In this document: piece by piece, positions 44,660 through 53,390 of the stretch
Layout: the number at the start of each line of letters is the position of its first letter
Position numbering within the stretch: the stretch's first letter is position 1
Assembly: GCF_037038585.1 (NCBI RefSeq)
Contig: NC_092520.1
Location: 57,068,501 to 57,132,500, forward strand
Direction: 5' to 3'
DNA length: 64,000 nt
Source: Patagioenas fasciata
Lineage: Eukaryota; Chordata; Aves; Columbiformes; Columbidae
Made by a program: the position numbers and the translations under genes
The notes under the pieces: model-generated
What the model was told of the DNA's origin: nothing
The model's input: the letters and a program-made list of their open reading frames with translations, nothing else
Databases searched by the model: none

Positions 44660-44962
44660 GTCAAGAGGATAGGACCAGACTCCTTTCAGTGGTGCCCAAC
44701 AACAGGATGAGGCACAATGGGCACAGACTGAAGCACAGGAGGTTCCATCTAAACACAAGGAGAAACTTCATTACTTTGGGGGTGCCAGAGCATGGGAACA
44801 GGCTGCTCAGAGAGGTTGTGGAGTCTCCTTCTCTGGAGACATTCAAAACCCACCTGGACACATTCCTGCGAGATCTGCTCTGGCTGAACCTGCTTTAGCA
44901 GGTGGGTTGGACTAGATCATCACCAGAAGTCACCTCCAACCCAGACCATTCTGTGATTCTGT
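44660..44962 (+). mobile_element. CR1 LINE 3' fragment upstream of CpG island
   Basis: Starts near GGACCAGACTCCTTTCAG and continues with GGCACAATGGGCACAGACTG, AGGTTCCATCTAAACAC, CATGGGAACAGGCTGCTCAG, GAGTCTCCTTCTCTGGAGAC and GGGTTGGACTAGATCATC. It ends ATTCTGTGATTCTGTG. The orientation is plus. Confidence 0.94.
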
Positions 44963-45482
44963 GAGCTGCCTGTGTTAAGTTCCACTATCACCATACCTCT
45001 ACCACTACAGCTACAGCTGGCTAAGGAGCGGAAGAGATGACACCGGGCATTGTGATTTTGGCGGAGGAGCTGCTGACGCCCTTACACACGCCACCCCTGA
45101 CCGGTTTCGGGCTGGCTGAGGCAGGTGTAAGCCCAACTCCCCTTCAGGCTCGCTGGCTCGGAGGGGCCTAGCCGGTTGGCTGGGAAGCTGCGCCCTCACC
45201 GCGGGCAGCGGCCTGCCTTGGAGCAGCACGGAGGCGAAGGGAACTGCCACCCAGAGCCACTGAGCCGTCCTCCGCTCCGGGGTGCACAGGCCCAGTGCTG
45301 ACTCCTGGCGCGGCCGGGCCCCAGCACCCGAGCCGCTGACCGCACCCACCCAACGGCCAGTAAAGGCCGCGGGTCACTCCCCGCCCCGTGAGCACTCAAC
45401 GTTCCGCCCCCGCCCCGCGGCGCCCGGCTGGCTCGGGCACGTGGGGGGCGTGGCGCAGGGCACGCCTCCTCTCCCCTCCTGA

Positions 45483-45487
45483 CCAAT
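45483..45487 (+). promoter_or_regulatory. CCAAT box (distal)
   Basis: GACCAATCAGCG, a good NF-Y core, 89-93 nt before the putative start codon. Confidence 0.6.
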
Positions 45488-45537
45488 CAGCGCCGCGGAG
45501 AGGAGAGGAGCGGCGGCGGGGAACGCCACCGTCCCAG

Positions 45538-45542
45538 CCAAT
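45538..45542 (+). promoter_or_regulatory. CCAAT box (proximal)
   Basis: AGCCAATGGGC, 34-38 nt before the putative start codon. If the 5' UTR is short, this lies unusually close to the start of transcription. Confidence 0.5.
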
Positions 45543-45550
45543 GGGCCGCA

Positions 45551-45562
45551 GGGGGGCGGGGC
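45551..45562 (+). promoter_or_regulatory. GC box (SP/KLF type)
   Basis: GGGGGGCGGGGCC just before the start codon matches the SP1 core GGGGCGGGGC. Confidence 0.55.
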
Positions 45563-45575
45563 CTAGACGGCGGTG

Positions 45576-45643
45576 ATGGCGGCTGCGGCGGCGGCAGCGT
45601 GGGTCTGCTGGCGGGCCGGGCTGCGCCGGGGGAGGTGGAGACT
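45576..45643 (+). CDS. CLYBL: Probable first coding exon of CLYBL
   Basis: CLYBL is a mitochondrial citramalyl-CoA lyase of the CitE-like family that clears citramalyl-CoA from itaconate metabolism (known). Seen here: an ATG with G at -3 and G at +4, then MAAAAAAAWVCWRAGLRRGR followed by WRL and a GTGAGT donor at 45644. The exon gives 22 codons plus two bases. An Ala run followed by Arg-rich, acid-free sequence suits a mitochondrial targeting peptide; the human protein also starts with an Ala/Arg/Leu-rich presequence. The name rests on remembered synteny (TM9SF2 then CLYBL, same strand, about 20 kb after the TM9SF2 end here) and on the CpG island. The catalytic domain is in later exons, none of which I recognise in the window. 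It could be the first exon of another gene. Confidence 0.55.
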
Positions 45644-45675
45644 GTGAGTGACGCGGGGACTGCGAGTGACGCGAG
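45640..45675 (+). repeat. 18-bp tandem duplication over the splice donor
   Basis: GACTGTGAGTGACGCGGG (45640-45657) is followed directly by GACTGCGAGTGACGCGAG (45658-45675). The two copies differ at three positions. The first contains the GT donor and the second the same site as GC. Confidence 0.9.
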
Positions 45676-45839
45676 TGTGGTGGGCGGGACCGACGGACCC
45701 CCGGCGCCGCCCCTCCCTGCTGGAAGCCGCGCTCCGGGGGGGTCTCCCCTGCCCCACCGAGCGGGTGGTGTCGGTCCGCAGGCCGGACTGGGGCTGCCAC
45801 AGGTGGTGGGGGGCTCGGGCTGCTTGCGGGAGAGGCTGT

Positions 45840-45870
45840 GGGGGCCGGGCCGGGCCGGGCTGGGCCGGGG
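45840..45870 (+). promoter_or_regulatory. G-quadruplex motif
   Basis: Six G runs of three to five, each separated by two bases (CC or CT), a canonical G3+N1-7 quadruplex pattern on the sense strand, about 200 nt after the putative exon 1 donor. Confidence 0.75.
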
Positions 45871-45883
45871 CGCCTCCGCCGTG

Positions 45884-45898
45884 CGCCAGCGGGGGGCA
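45884..45898 (+). promoter_or_regulatory. CTCF-like site
   Basis: CGCCAGCGGGGGGCA agrees with the CTCF core CCASYAGRKGGCA at all but one position. A single motif in a GC-rich island is weak evidence. Confidence 0.35.
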
Positions 45899-46199
45899 AA
45901 CTGCGGGTCCGCCGATTCCTTGGGTGATGCCGCCGGGCGGCAGCTCGGGGAGCCTCTCACGGGCGAGCCCCGGCCTTTCCTTCCCGCCTGCCCCCGCCCT
46001 GTGCCCCGCTGTGGGGGCGCTGGTTGCTCGGGCACAAGGAACGTGAGCGCAGAAACTAGTTTCTTGCAGTTACCGCAAAATTACCGTTGCCCGGTTGTCC
46101 ACTTTGGTGCTGCTGCTGCTGCGCGGGGAGTGACCGGGGTCTTCCCCATTCCTGCACTGAGCCTCCGACCTACAGGGCCGCTGTGCCCCATCTCCTGCA

Positions 46200-46876
46200 G
46201 GGGAAAAGTGTTAGAGTCTTGCATCTGGGCAGGAACAACCCCAGGTTCCAGTATAAATTGGGGAATGACCTATTAGAGAGCAGTGTAGGGGAGAGGGACC
46301 TGGGAGTCCTGGTGGACAGCAGGATGACCATGAGCCAGCACTGTGCCCTTGTGGCCAGGAAGGCCAATGGCATCCTGGGGTGTATTAGAAGGGGGGTGGT
46401 TAGTAGGTCGAGAGAGGTTCTCCTTCCCCTCTACTCTGCCCTGGTGAGACCACACCTGGAATATTGTGTCCAGTTCTGGGCCCCTCAGTTCAAGAAGGAC
46501 AGGAAACTGCTGGAGAGAGTCCAGCCCAGAGCCACGAAGATGATTAAGGGAGTGGAACATCTCCCTTATGAGGAAAGGCTGAGGGAGCTGGGTCTCTTTA
46601 GCTTGGAGAAGAGGAGACTGAGGGGTGACCTCATTAATGTTTATAAATATGGAGGTTTGACTTAAATATGAGAAGAATCGTCTTCGCGGTGAGGGTAACA
46701 GAGCACTGGAACAGGCTGCCCAGGGGGGTTGTGGAGTCTCCTTCTCTGGAGACATTCAAAACCCACCTGGACACATTCCTGTGTAACCTCATCTAGGTGT
46801 TCCTGCTCTGCCTGGGGAATTGGACTGGATGATCTTTCGAGGTCCCTTCCAATCCCTGACATTCTGTGATTTTCTG
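46200..46876 (+). mobile_element. CR1 LINE fragment with ORF2 C-terminus, at the CpG island edge
   Basis: An open frame over about 46200-46665 reads [58 protein letters not shown] and [20 protein letters not shown]. This is the C-terminal segment of the CR1 reverse transcriptase, uninterrupted for about 150 codons. At about 46652 the sequence jumps from ATAAATATGG to AGGTTTGACTTAAATATGAG, an internal deletion relative to the CR1 I remember. It ends GACATTCTGTGATTTTCTG. The catalytic palm and endonuclease are absent, so it is inactive. Confidence 0.95.
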
Positions 46877-47191
46877 AAAACCAGCAGGGGCTGGGTCCGC
46901 ACTGTGGGCTTGCCACTTTTTAAGAGAATACTGTGTTGCCTCCTCCATGGATAATCCACCCTGGATGGAGCTGAGCACAGGTCGTGATGTGGGCCGAAGT
47001 GGGTCTGTTGGCAGCCCTGTCAGCACCTGGGGAGGCCCGTGTGAGTCTGGAGGGGTGCCTTGTCCCCCTGCTCCTGCCACGAAGGTTGCTGGACAAGAGA
47101 TTGTTATGTAGACAATGTATGTTCACTTGCAAAGAGACCATGATAACCAGGTGCTTTGCCACAGGTGGCCAAATAGCTGTCAGGGGGCATG
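46877..47191. other. Spacer between CR1 fragments
   Basis: No feature recognised. Confidence 0.7.
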
Positions 47192-47384
47192 GACATGAGG
47201 AAGAAATTTTCTACAGAGGGTGGTGAAACTTGCACAAGTGGTAGATGCCCCATCCCTGGAGACATTGCACGCCAGGTTGGACGGGCATCTGAGCAATCTG
47301 ATCTAGTTGAAGATGTCCCTGCTCATTGCAGGGGGTTGGACTAGATGACCTTTGAAGGTCCCTTCCAACCCAAACTATTCTATG
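47192..47384 (+). mobile_element. CR1 LINE 3' fragment
   Basis: ACATGAGGAAGAAATTTTC, GATGCCCCATCCCTGGAGAC, CTCATTGCAGGGGGTTGGAC and TGACCTTTGAAGGTCCC, ending ATTCTATG. Orientation plus, in the same subfamily as 26814 and 31596. Confidence 0.94.
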
Positions 47385-50329
47385 TTACCTGCAGGCAGGG
47401 AATGACTTCTGCCTGTGTGATTGTTTGTTCTGCGCTGATTTAAGGGAGGTTTTCAACATCACTTCTAGAGGGAGAGCAGATTTTTTTAGAACTTATATTA
47501 GGCAGGAAATCAAGTGTTAATTCATTTTAATATTTAAAGCTTTAAATTCTTGCAATCTCTGCTGAGACCACAATACTGTAAATATTTTATAGTTGACTGA
47601 CTAAAGAGCATTCAGTCTATAATAACTGTAATATAGATGTTACTGCGAACACGCAATATTGATGCTGGTGTTCTTGGGGAACCTCAGGGACAGCTGGACT
47701 GCTTTGTGCTGTGCTAGAGGCAGTGTGAAGAACTCAGAAAATCCACGTTAATCTTTCTTGCCCACAGTAACATTGTCCTGCAGAGCACCCAGGGTCATTT
47801 TTCCAGCCTACCTCCTTCAGCTTTTAGAGCCTGTTTCTGGAGAAGATCCATGCATGGATGTGCCTTTTTTTTTTTTTTCCCTCCTAACCCATATTGGTGC
47901 AGAATCATAAATACTGTGCTTTTCTATTTCTGGTCATGAGAAATTTTGAATATTTATAATGTAGGGAGAAGTCTACCCAATGTGAGGGCAATCAGATGAT
48001 AATGTTTGTATGTTCAGGGCTGGGAGAGGAGGCTGACCACTTGCCTGTGGTGAGGCTGGTCTCTTCTAGCTGTGGTCAGAAGGAGATTCCTTGGCCGGTG
48101 GTGCCACAGGATGAGATGTGGCTGCTGAGCACCACAGCCGCCTCGCTTGACTCCTAGGGGACATGATGGCCTCCCTGCGGTGGGGACTGCCTGCCCCTTG
48201 TCATCAGTATTGCTGTGCAACCCGAGAGGCCACCACGCAGGTGGAGACCACAGAATTTGGGGCATCCAAGCAGTCAGAGGCCAGAGCAGGATGAGGCACA
48301 GGGAGTCATTGCTCAACTTTGAGCTGGGCAGCCGTGTAGCCATGTGCAGCAGGGAGAGAAAATCCAGGGATGACTTCAGACATCAGCAATTGATGCACGT
48401 GTTGGTTGGACTTAATTAGCAGCTCCCTGGTCTTTAGCAGGAGTTGGCAGGTGCCTCTGGGTCCAGACCCTGGTGCTTGTGTCCCACAGCACTCATTGCC
48501 ACGCTGTCAGGCTGGTACCCAGATTATAGCAGGTATCTCTGATGCCGTGCGCCTGATTTCAAGCTGGCGCCATGCTCTCCTCATGTGGGTGTTGCTGCCC
48601 CTGAAAAGCCACTGTGTAGTGCTCCTGTGAGAATGCGGACAGAGTATCTGTGTCATTAGCAGACAGGTTAAGCCTATGGTACCCAAAAGTGGTTTTGCTT
48701 ACTTGCAATGTTCCAGAGCCTTTTCAGCTTTTCCTGTCTGCAGAAGAATTTTGTCTTGTTGGAAAAAGATCAAAAAACCTCCTTCCAGCTGTTTTTTTTT
48801 CATAACAAATGTAGGTGTTCTTCCTGTCATTGTTGTCAAGAACTTCAAATGTGCTTTTAAAGACAATGTTGGAGTAAAGCATTGACTATGAAAACTTCCT
48901 CACTAACAGATCTTTGTGAAGGGTTCTCTCTTTGCTTGGTGATTATGCTGTGAAAGAAGAACATCGCACATGTAAGCCTGATCATCTGTCTGCCCTTGGC
49001 TAGCCAAGTGCACATCTGCTTTGCCTGTGTTTGAAAAGGTTTTATTACATGTATTTATTTAAATGTCATATTCCAGGCAGATCTATGCCCACATGCCCAT
49101 ACTGAATCAATCTAAAGTGGTATCGTTAAGCTCACATTTTGGTGGAGCGCTGCAGACTATGGAATATAATGTGTGGGTATGTAGAGCGTGTTGTTCCAAA
49201 GGTGCCAACACCAGCACACTTGCTTCGCTAGGAGGAAAGGAGCCTGAGAAGAGTAATTAACCAACCCTCTGTCAGATGTTGTTCAGGGACTGTGCCTACG
49301 TCATCTAAAACTTCTAGAATTGGGAATTTCTTCTGTCATCTCCAATTGCCATCTTCTCTCCTCTGCTCTGTCTTGTGTTTCACACTCCAACTTTGCAGCT
49401 ACTTGGCAAATTAATGATGATGTTGTTTTTCTTGGATTGGACACTGGAGGGTGCTAATGCAATGAGAGCTGAAATTGTTCTAGCAAATTAAAAGGTTCCC
49501 CTTTGTTAGTTGTGAAATACTTTTATTCTTTGTTGCAACGTTTAAATGGAAAGACATGAATATTGGTCCTTACCAGTAGCTGATGCTGCTTGGCATGTGT
49601 AGAGCTATAACCAAGAATATCAATAGTGTGTTAAGTCTGTCAGGGATTTACTTCCTGAAGCTTTATCCAAGAAAATCACTCATTTTATGTTCTACACATT
49701 TTAAAGTCTGTCTTTCGAGATTATGGCCTCAGGGTGAAATTTATTTGAAAGTGTGACTTTCTGGTGATAAAACCACTTTATCTGGCAGAACTGTTGAGCT
49801 GTATCTGCAGAATCTGCTTTTTTACAAGGTCACTTTTGTTCACCTAAAATAATATTACTGGTGAGGTGAGAACCTGATAGTGGCTCTTGTGAGAGAGGAG
49901 ACACCTTGTACACCGCTAATCGAGTCCCCAGTGTTGTGATCCTCTGGGGACGGACCTGATGGAGCTTCAGCTTTCCTTGTAGCCACCATCACTGGGCCAC
50001 ATGTCTGGGGGATGTGGGATGGGGCCTTTCATCAGCCATTGCCGCTAGGTCAGACGAAGCACGTTACAAAGCTGAGCCTTAGTTCTCGTATTTCAAATGC
50101 ACTCAGGCGTTTTTGCCAGGTTAAAGCTGTGTTGGGGGGTCTTACACCAAAGGAGGTGTCACCTGTCCACGCTGCTCCAGCTTTCTGCTGAACCGCGTCT
50201 CCGCTCGCCTCTGCCCTTGGCAGAAAGACACGGGGCCAACGTCAGCTCTGTGTTGTGCATTCTGGCAACTCCATACTCGGCATTAAGGACTGCAAAACTA
50301 CTGCCTGAGCTAGTTCTCATCCTGGCAGC

Positions 50330-50480
50330 AGCAGAGGTATGATGCTGGCTAATTAATGCTAATGAGAAGCAGGCCGCAAAGCTGAGTGTGTCCAGCTAAT
50401 CACTGCTGGCACTCCAACCAGTCTGCTTAAAGCTAACACAGTTCTGGACAGTCCTACCTGGTCCTGTACCTGCCTTTTTG
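50330..50480. promoter_or_regulatory. Candidate conserved non-coding element
   Basis: TAATTAATGCTAATGA (50350-50365) packs overlapping homeodomain words, followed by CAGCTAATCACTGCTGGC. No repeat or coding signal. The role is inferred from motif density only. Confidence 0.3.
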
Positions 50481-52149
50481 GACCTGTTAGCTGAATGAAA
50501 GCCAGTATTCATAAAATGTGTGAGCGAAACAGAATTGAGTACAAATACACTTTTCTTAGAAATCTTTCTCATTGGGTATGAGCGTTTTCTGTCTCATTCA
50601 CATTTACAAGGTAATTAGGCTATCCCTCCCTGGAAAACGTTTTCAACTTGCTGTATTATATTGGTCAGGTTTTGTTCTCTCTCAGGTGTTGCAGTTTGCT
50701 TACATATGGCTGGTTTAATTTTTCTTTCTTTTAAAAATACACATAATTTTTCTTCAAATTTCTCCTTGAACTGGAGATGTGTATGAGTCCATGGATATGG
50801 AAACCAGAATCCTCTGCCATCGTCTTCTGGTACCAGTTGAGATCAACTGTTCGCCTTGCAAACAGATGCGCAACCAGTTTCACACCAAAGTTGCTTGGCT
50901 GTTTATCAGAAGCAGCAGAAATGTACCCAGCTGAAAGTTTACACTTCTTTTGCAAAATGAGTTTTAGTAGCTTACTAGAATAGGGTTATAAGGAGATGTG
51001 AGCAGAAGAACTTTTTAAAATCATTGTAATAAGTAGTTGTACTGAAGACAATGTGCTTAAGAGGAGATGACGTTGTGTAAGCATACAAAAAAAGATTTGG
51101 TTGACAGTGTATTTGTCTTGTTTACCAGCTTTTAGGACAAGACTGCTTCTTCCATTGCATCTTCATGCTTACGAGCAGGGAGCCATGGTACGCCCCCAGG
51201 CATCATGTCAAGAACTGACACGCTAGTTGTGGTGCCAAAAGGATTTTCAGTTGTGCATTTTATGTAGGCAGTGTCCTAATTTATCCCAGGGGACATTTCT
51301 CTGGGAGAGAGGGTTAATGGACCTGCTACTAAACCTTCTTGATCGTCTTGAGTTTCACTGCAGCCAACTGCAGGATGCTGTCTGGAGGCCCAATGCCACC
51401 CCTGCTCTGTGGCCCTGCATGGGTAAGGAGGATGCTTGTTCCCTTGGGGGATGCTCAAGGCCTTCCAGTGTTGAGCCTTCACAGGCTTGTGCAGTATTTC
51501 TTGGCTACTCATAAAGGCTGGGTGAGTGGGTTTTCTGGGGTTTTAATGCCTTTTGGGGAGATGGGGCTGCTGGACTTGAAGGCTCTCATGAGTCATTCTA
51601 CCAAGCTCCTTGATGCTAACAGCTTTGTAGGGTCATGAAGCCCAGTGTGGTATTTGCTCCTGTCCTCTGCACATCAGGTAGGCTCCTGGTGATGGTCTCT
51701 CCCAGACCCCTTTCTCATGCTTCTCTGAGCCTTCTCGTTTGGAAAGCTGAAATACTCAGTTCACCCTTACTTTGTCGGCCAGCCTGTGCATGGAGGTGGT
51801 TCTCCAGCCACTGCCCTTTTCATGCTTCTCTCTCCCGCCCCACAAGGCCACATGGAGCACAGCAGGTCTGCAGAACTTTGGCTGCAAGTGAGTCTGGAGG
51901 TCAGCTGCCTGGTTACTGAGCCCCTGGGTCTTGAATTAGTCCCCTTTGTAATTCTTCCCCTTATTTTCTCATCACTGCTATATTTACCTCTCAGATATCC
52001 CTGTGCCCTTTAAATCTCCTGGCATCACTGGTGTAAATAGGATTTGCGTGTCCCTGTGAAATGGGCATCACTGGGGCTCCCTGCCTGGTCTTCTCCTGCC
52101 CTTTATGGGCCAGGGTTGACCAGTCATCATGGGCTGAGCAGCCAAACCC

Positions 52150-52660
52150 GCTTTCTTCTCTGCTGTTTTAATTAAAAATGATTGGCATCAGCGGCTCTAC
52201 AGTGATGAAAGGGAAATGATGAAACACTGAAGAATTCAGGGCATAAAGTCGATCTCTAAATTTTAATGTACTCATTGCACTTAAACAGTTGATACATTTT
52301 ATTATTGAGCTTTCAGGTGACCTAATTTCCCTTAGTACTGTACATTTAGCTTTATACATCTGCACCTAATTTGTAAAAAAGGACTTAATGAGAAACTTCA
52401 AACAGTTTAAATGTCAATTACAAAGAAAGCGAGGTTTTAAAGTTCTAGTAATCTGTCCATATTGGTCATCGAAACATGATCCCAGGTGGATGTTAATTCA
52501 AGACAGATGGCATTCCAAAGGCACAATTACAAAGAGCTTATATATTTTCAACACTAACAAGCTGTCACGCTATGTTGTAGCTACACTTCCAATACTGTAT
52601 AACCACAATTGCCACTTTATCTGCTGCGGGCTCGGTAATAAAAGGGTTTGATTCCCCACT
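52150..52660. promoter_or_regulatory. Candidate developmental enhancer / conserved non-coding element
   Basis: A repeat-free, non-coding block with TTAATTAA (52168-52175), TGATTGGC (52179), TGTCAATTACAAAG (homeodomain plus SOX-like, 52412-52425), the E-box CAGGTG (52483-52488), GTTAATTC (52492) and many further mixed words. Balanced complexity of this kind is typical of deeply conserved elements. Conservation cannot be seen from one sequence. Confidence 0.4.
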
Positions 52661-52771
52661 CTTTATACTGTCAGTGGGATTTTGGGGGGAGATAAACTGG
52701 AGAGTGGGGTTGGTCAGTGTGAATATCTTTCATTCCCTCATTCTGTCGGGTAGGGGGGTTGTGTTTTATGA

Positions 52772-52823
52772 GTTGGTTTTTTGTTTGGTTGGTTTGGTTT
52801 GTTGTTGTGTTTGGTTTTTGGGG
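52772..52823 (+). repeat. G/T-only tract
   Basis: 52 nt with only G and T, of the same style as 4621-4792. Confidence 0.9.
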
Positions 52824-53297
52824 AGCTGGTGGTTTTTATTTTTTAAGTTGTTGAAATGCATTTCAAAGAAAGTAGGGGAAATATTGAATATGGGCATAAC
52901 AAGGCTAGCTCATTGCAGACATATTTCTATTTCCTGGCAACGTTATCAGCTGCTAGGCAATAACTATAATAATTTCTTTAAACCTGCAACATCCTGTATG
53001 TTTGTATATTTTCAGTTTAAAAGCTTTCTGAAAGCCGTTGGAATAACATGTGTTACTTGGAAGACCGAAGCCCAAGGGACTGATATTGTCCTTACTTGTG
53101 GTGGTCTAAGTGGGCACTGGCTTGGCTGCAGCTTGGCAGGATCCCTACACTCTCTGCAAAAATTTTGAATTATTTTTTGAATTATTTCTTTTAGGTGTCT
53201 GAAAGTCCTCTTAGGCCCAGAGGCAGAGGTGAAGGGGCTGGAGAAAGCAGGGTCAAGGTAAGACTTCCATTAGACTGTGATCAACATGTGGTTTAGG

Positions 53298-53390
53298 TGA
53301 TCTAGTTGAAGATGTCCATGCTCATTGCAGGGGGTTGGACTAGATGACCTTTGAAGGTCCCTTCCATCCAAACCATTCAATGATTCTATG
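53298..53390 (+). mobile_element. CR1 LINE 3' scrap (93 bp)
   Basis: TGATCTAGTTGAAGATGTCC, CTCATTGCAGGGGGTTGGAC and TGACCTTTGAAGGTCCC, ending ATTCAATGATTCTATG. Nearly identical to the end of the copy at 47192. Confidence 0.93.

Larger units (their letters stand above)
45010..46060. promoter_or_regulatory. CpG island / promoter region
   Basis: An abrupt rise in GC and CpG frequency between AT-rich flanks. It contains CCAAT boxes (45483, 45538), a GC box (45551-45562), a plausible start codon at 45576 and G-rich runs. CR1 copies flank it on both sides. The promoter role is inferred from composition and motifs; edges are approximate. Confidence 0.85.
47385..53297. other. Putative CLYBL intron 1, part
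   Basis: No exon recognised. Contains a T run near 47867 and candidate non-coding elements at 50330-50480 and 52150-52660. A G/T-only tract lies at 52772-52823 and a motif cluster at 52920-52985. Open frames such as 52674-53168 (+) run through the low-complexity tract and are not credible genes. Confidence 0.6.

Noticed and set aside
45396..46035. Minus-strand open frames of 167 and 182 codons in the CpG island
   Set aside because: Pro/Arg/Ser-rich translation of GC-rich DNA; they overlap each other and the plus-strand promoter motifs, with no splice or homology support.
45599..46276. 225-codon plus-strand open frame, the longest in the window
   Set aside because: It lies in the CpG island where stops are rare, is Gly/Pro/Arg-rich without domain character, overlaps large open frames on the other strand and finally runs into CR1 sequence.
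46087..46665. 192-codon frame considered as a host or retroviral gene
   Set aside because: From about 46200 on it is the CR1 (non-LTR) ORF2 C-terminus; the N-terminal part is island sequence read through by chance.
52674..53168. 164-codon plus-strand open frame
   Set aside because: The middle is a translation of the G/T-only tract (runs of Val, Leu, Cys, Trp, Phe); no domain or splice evidence.
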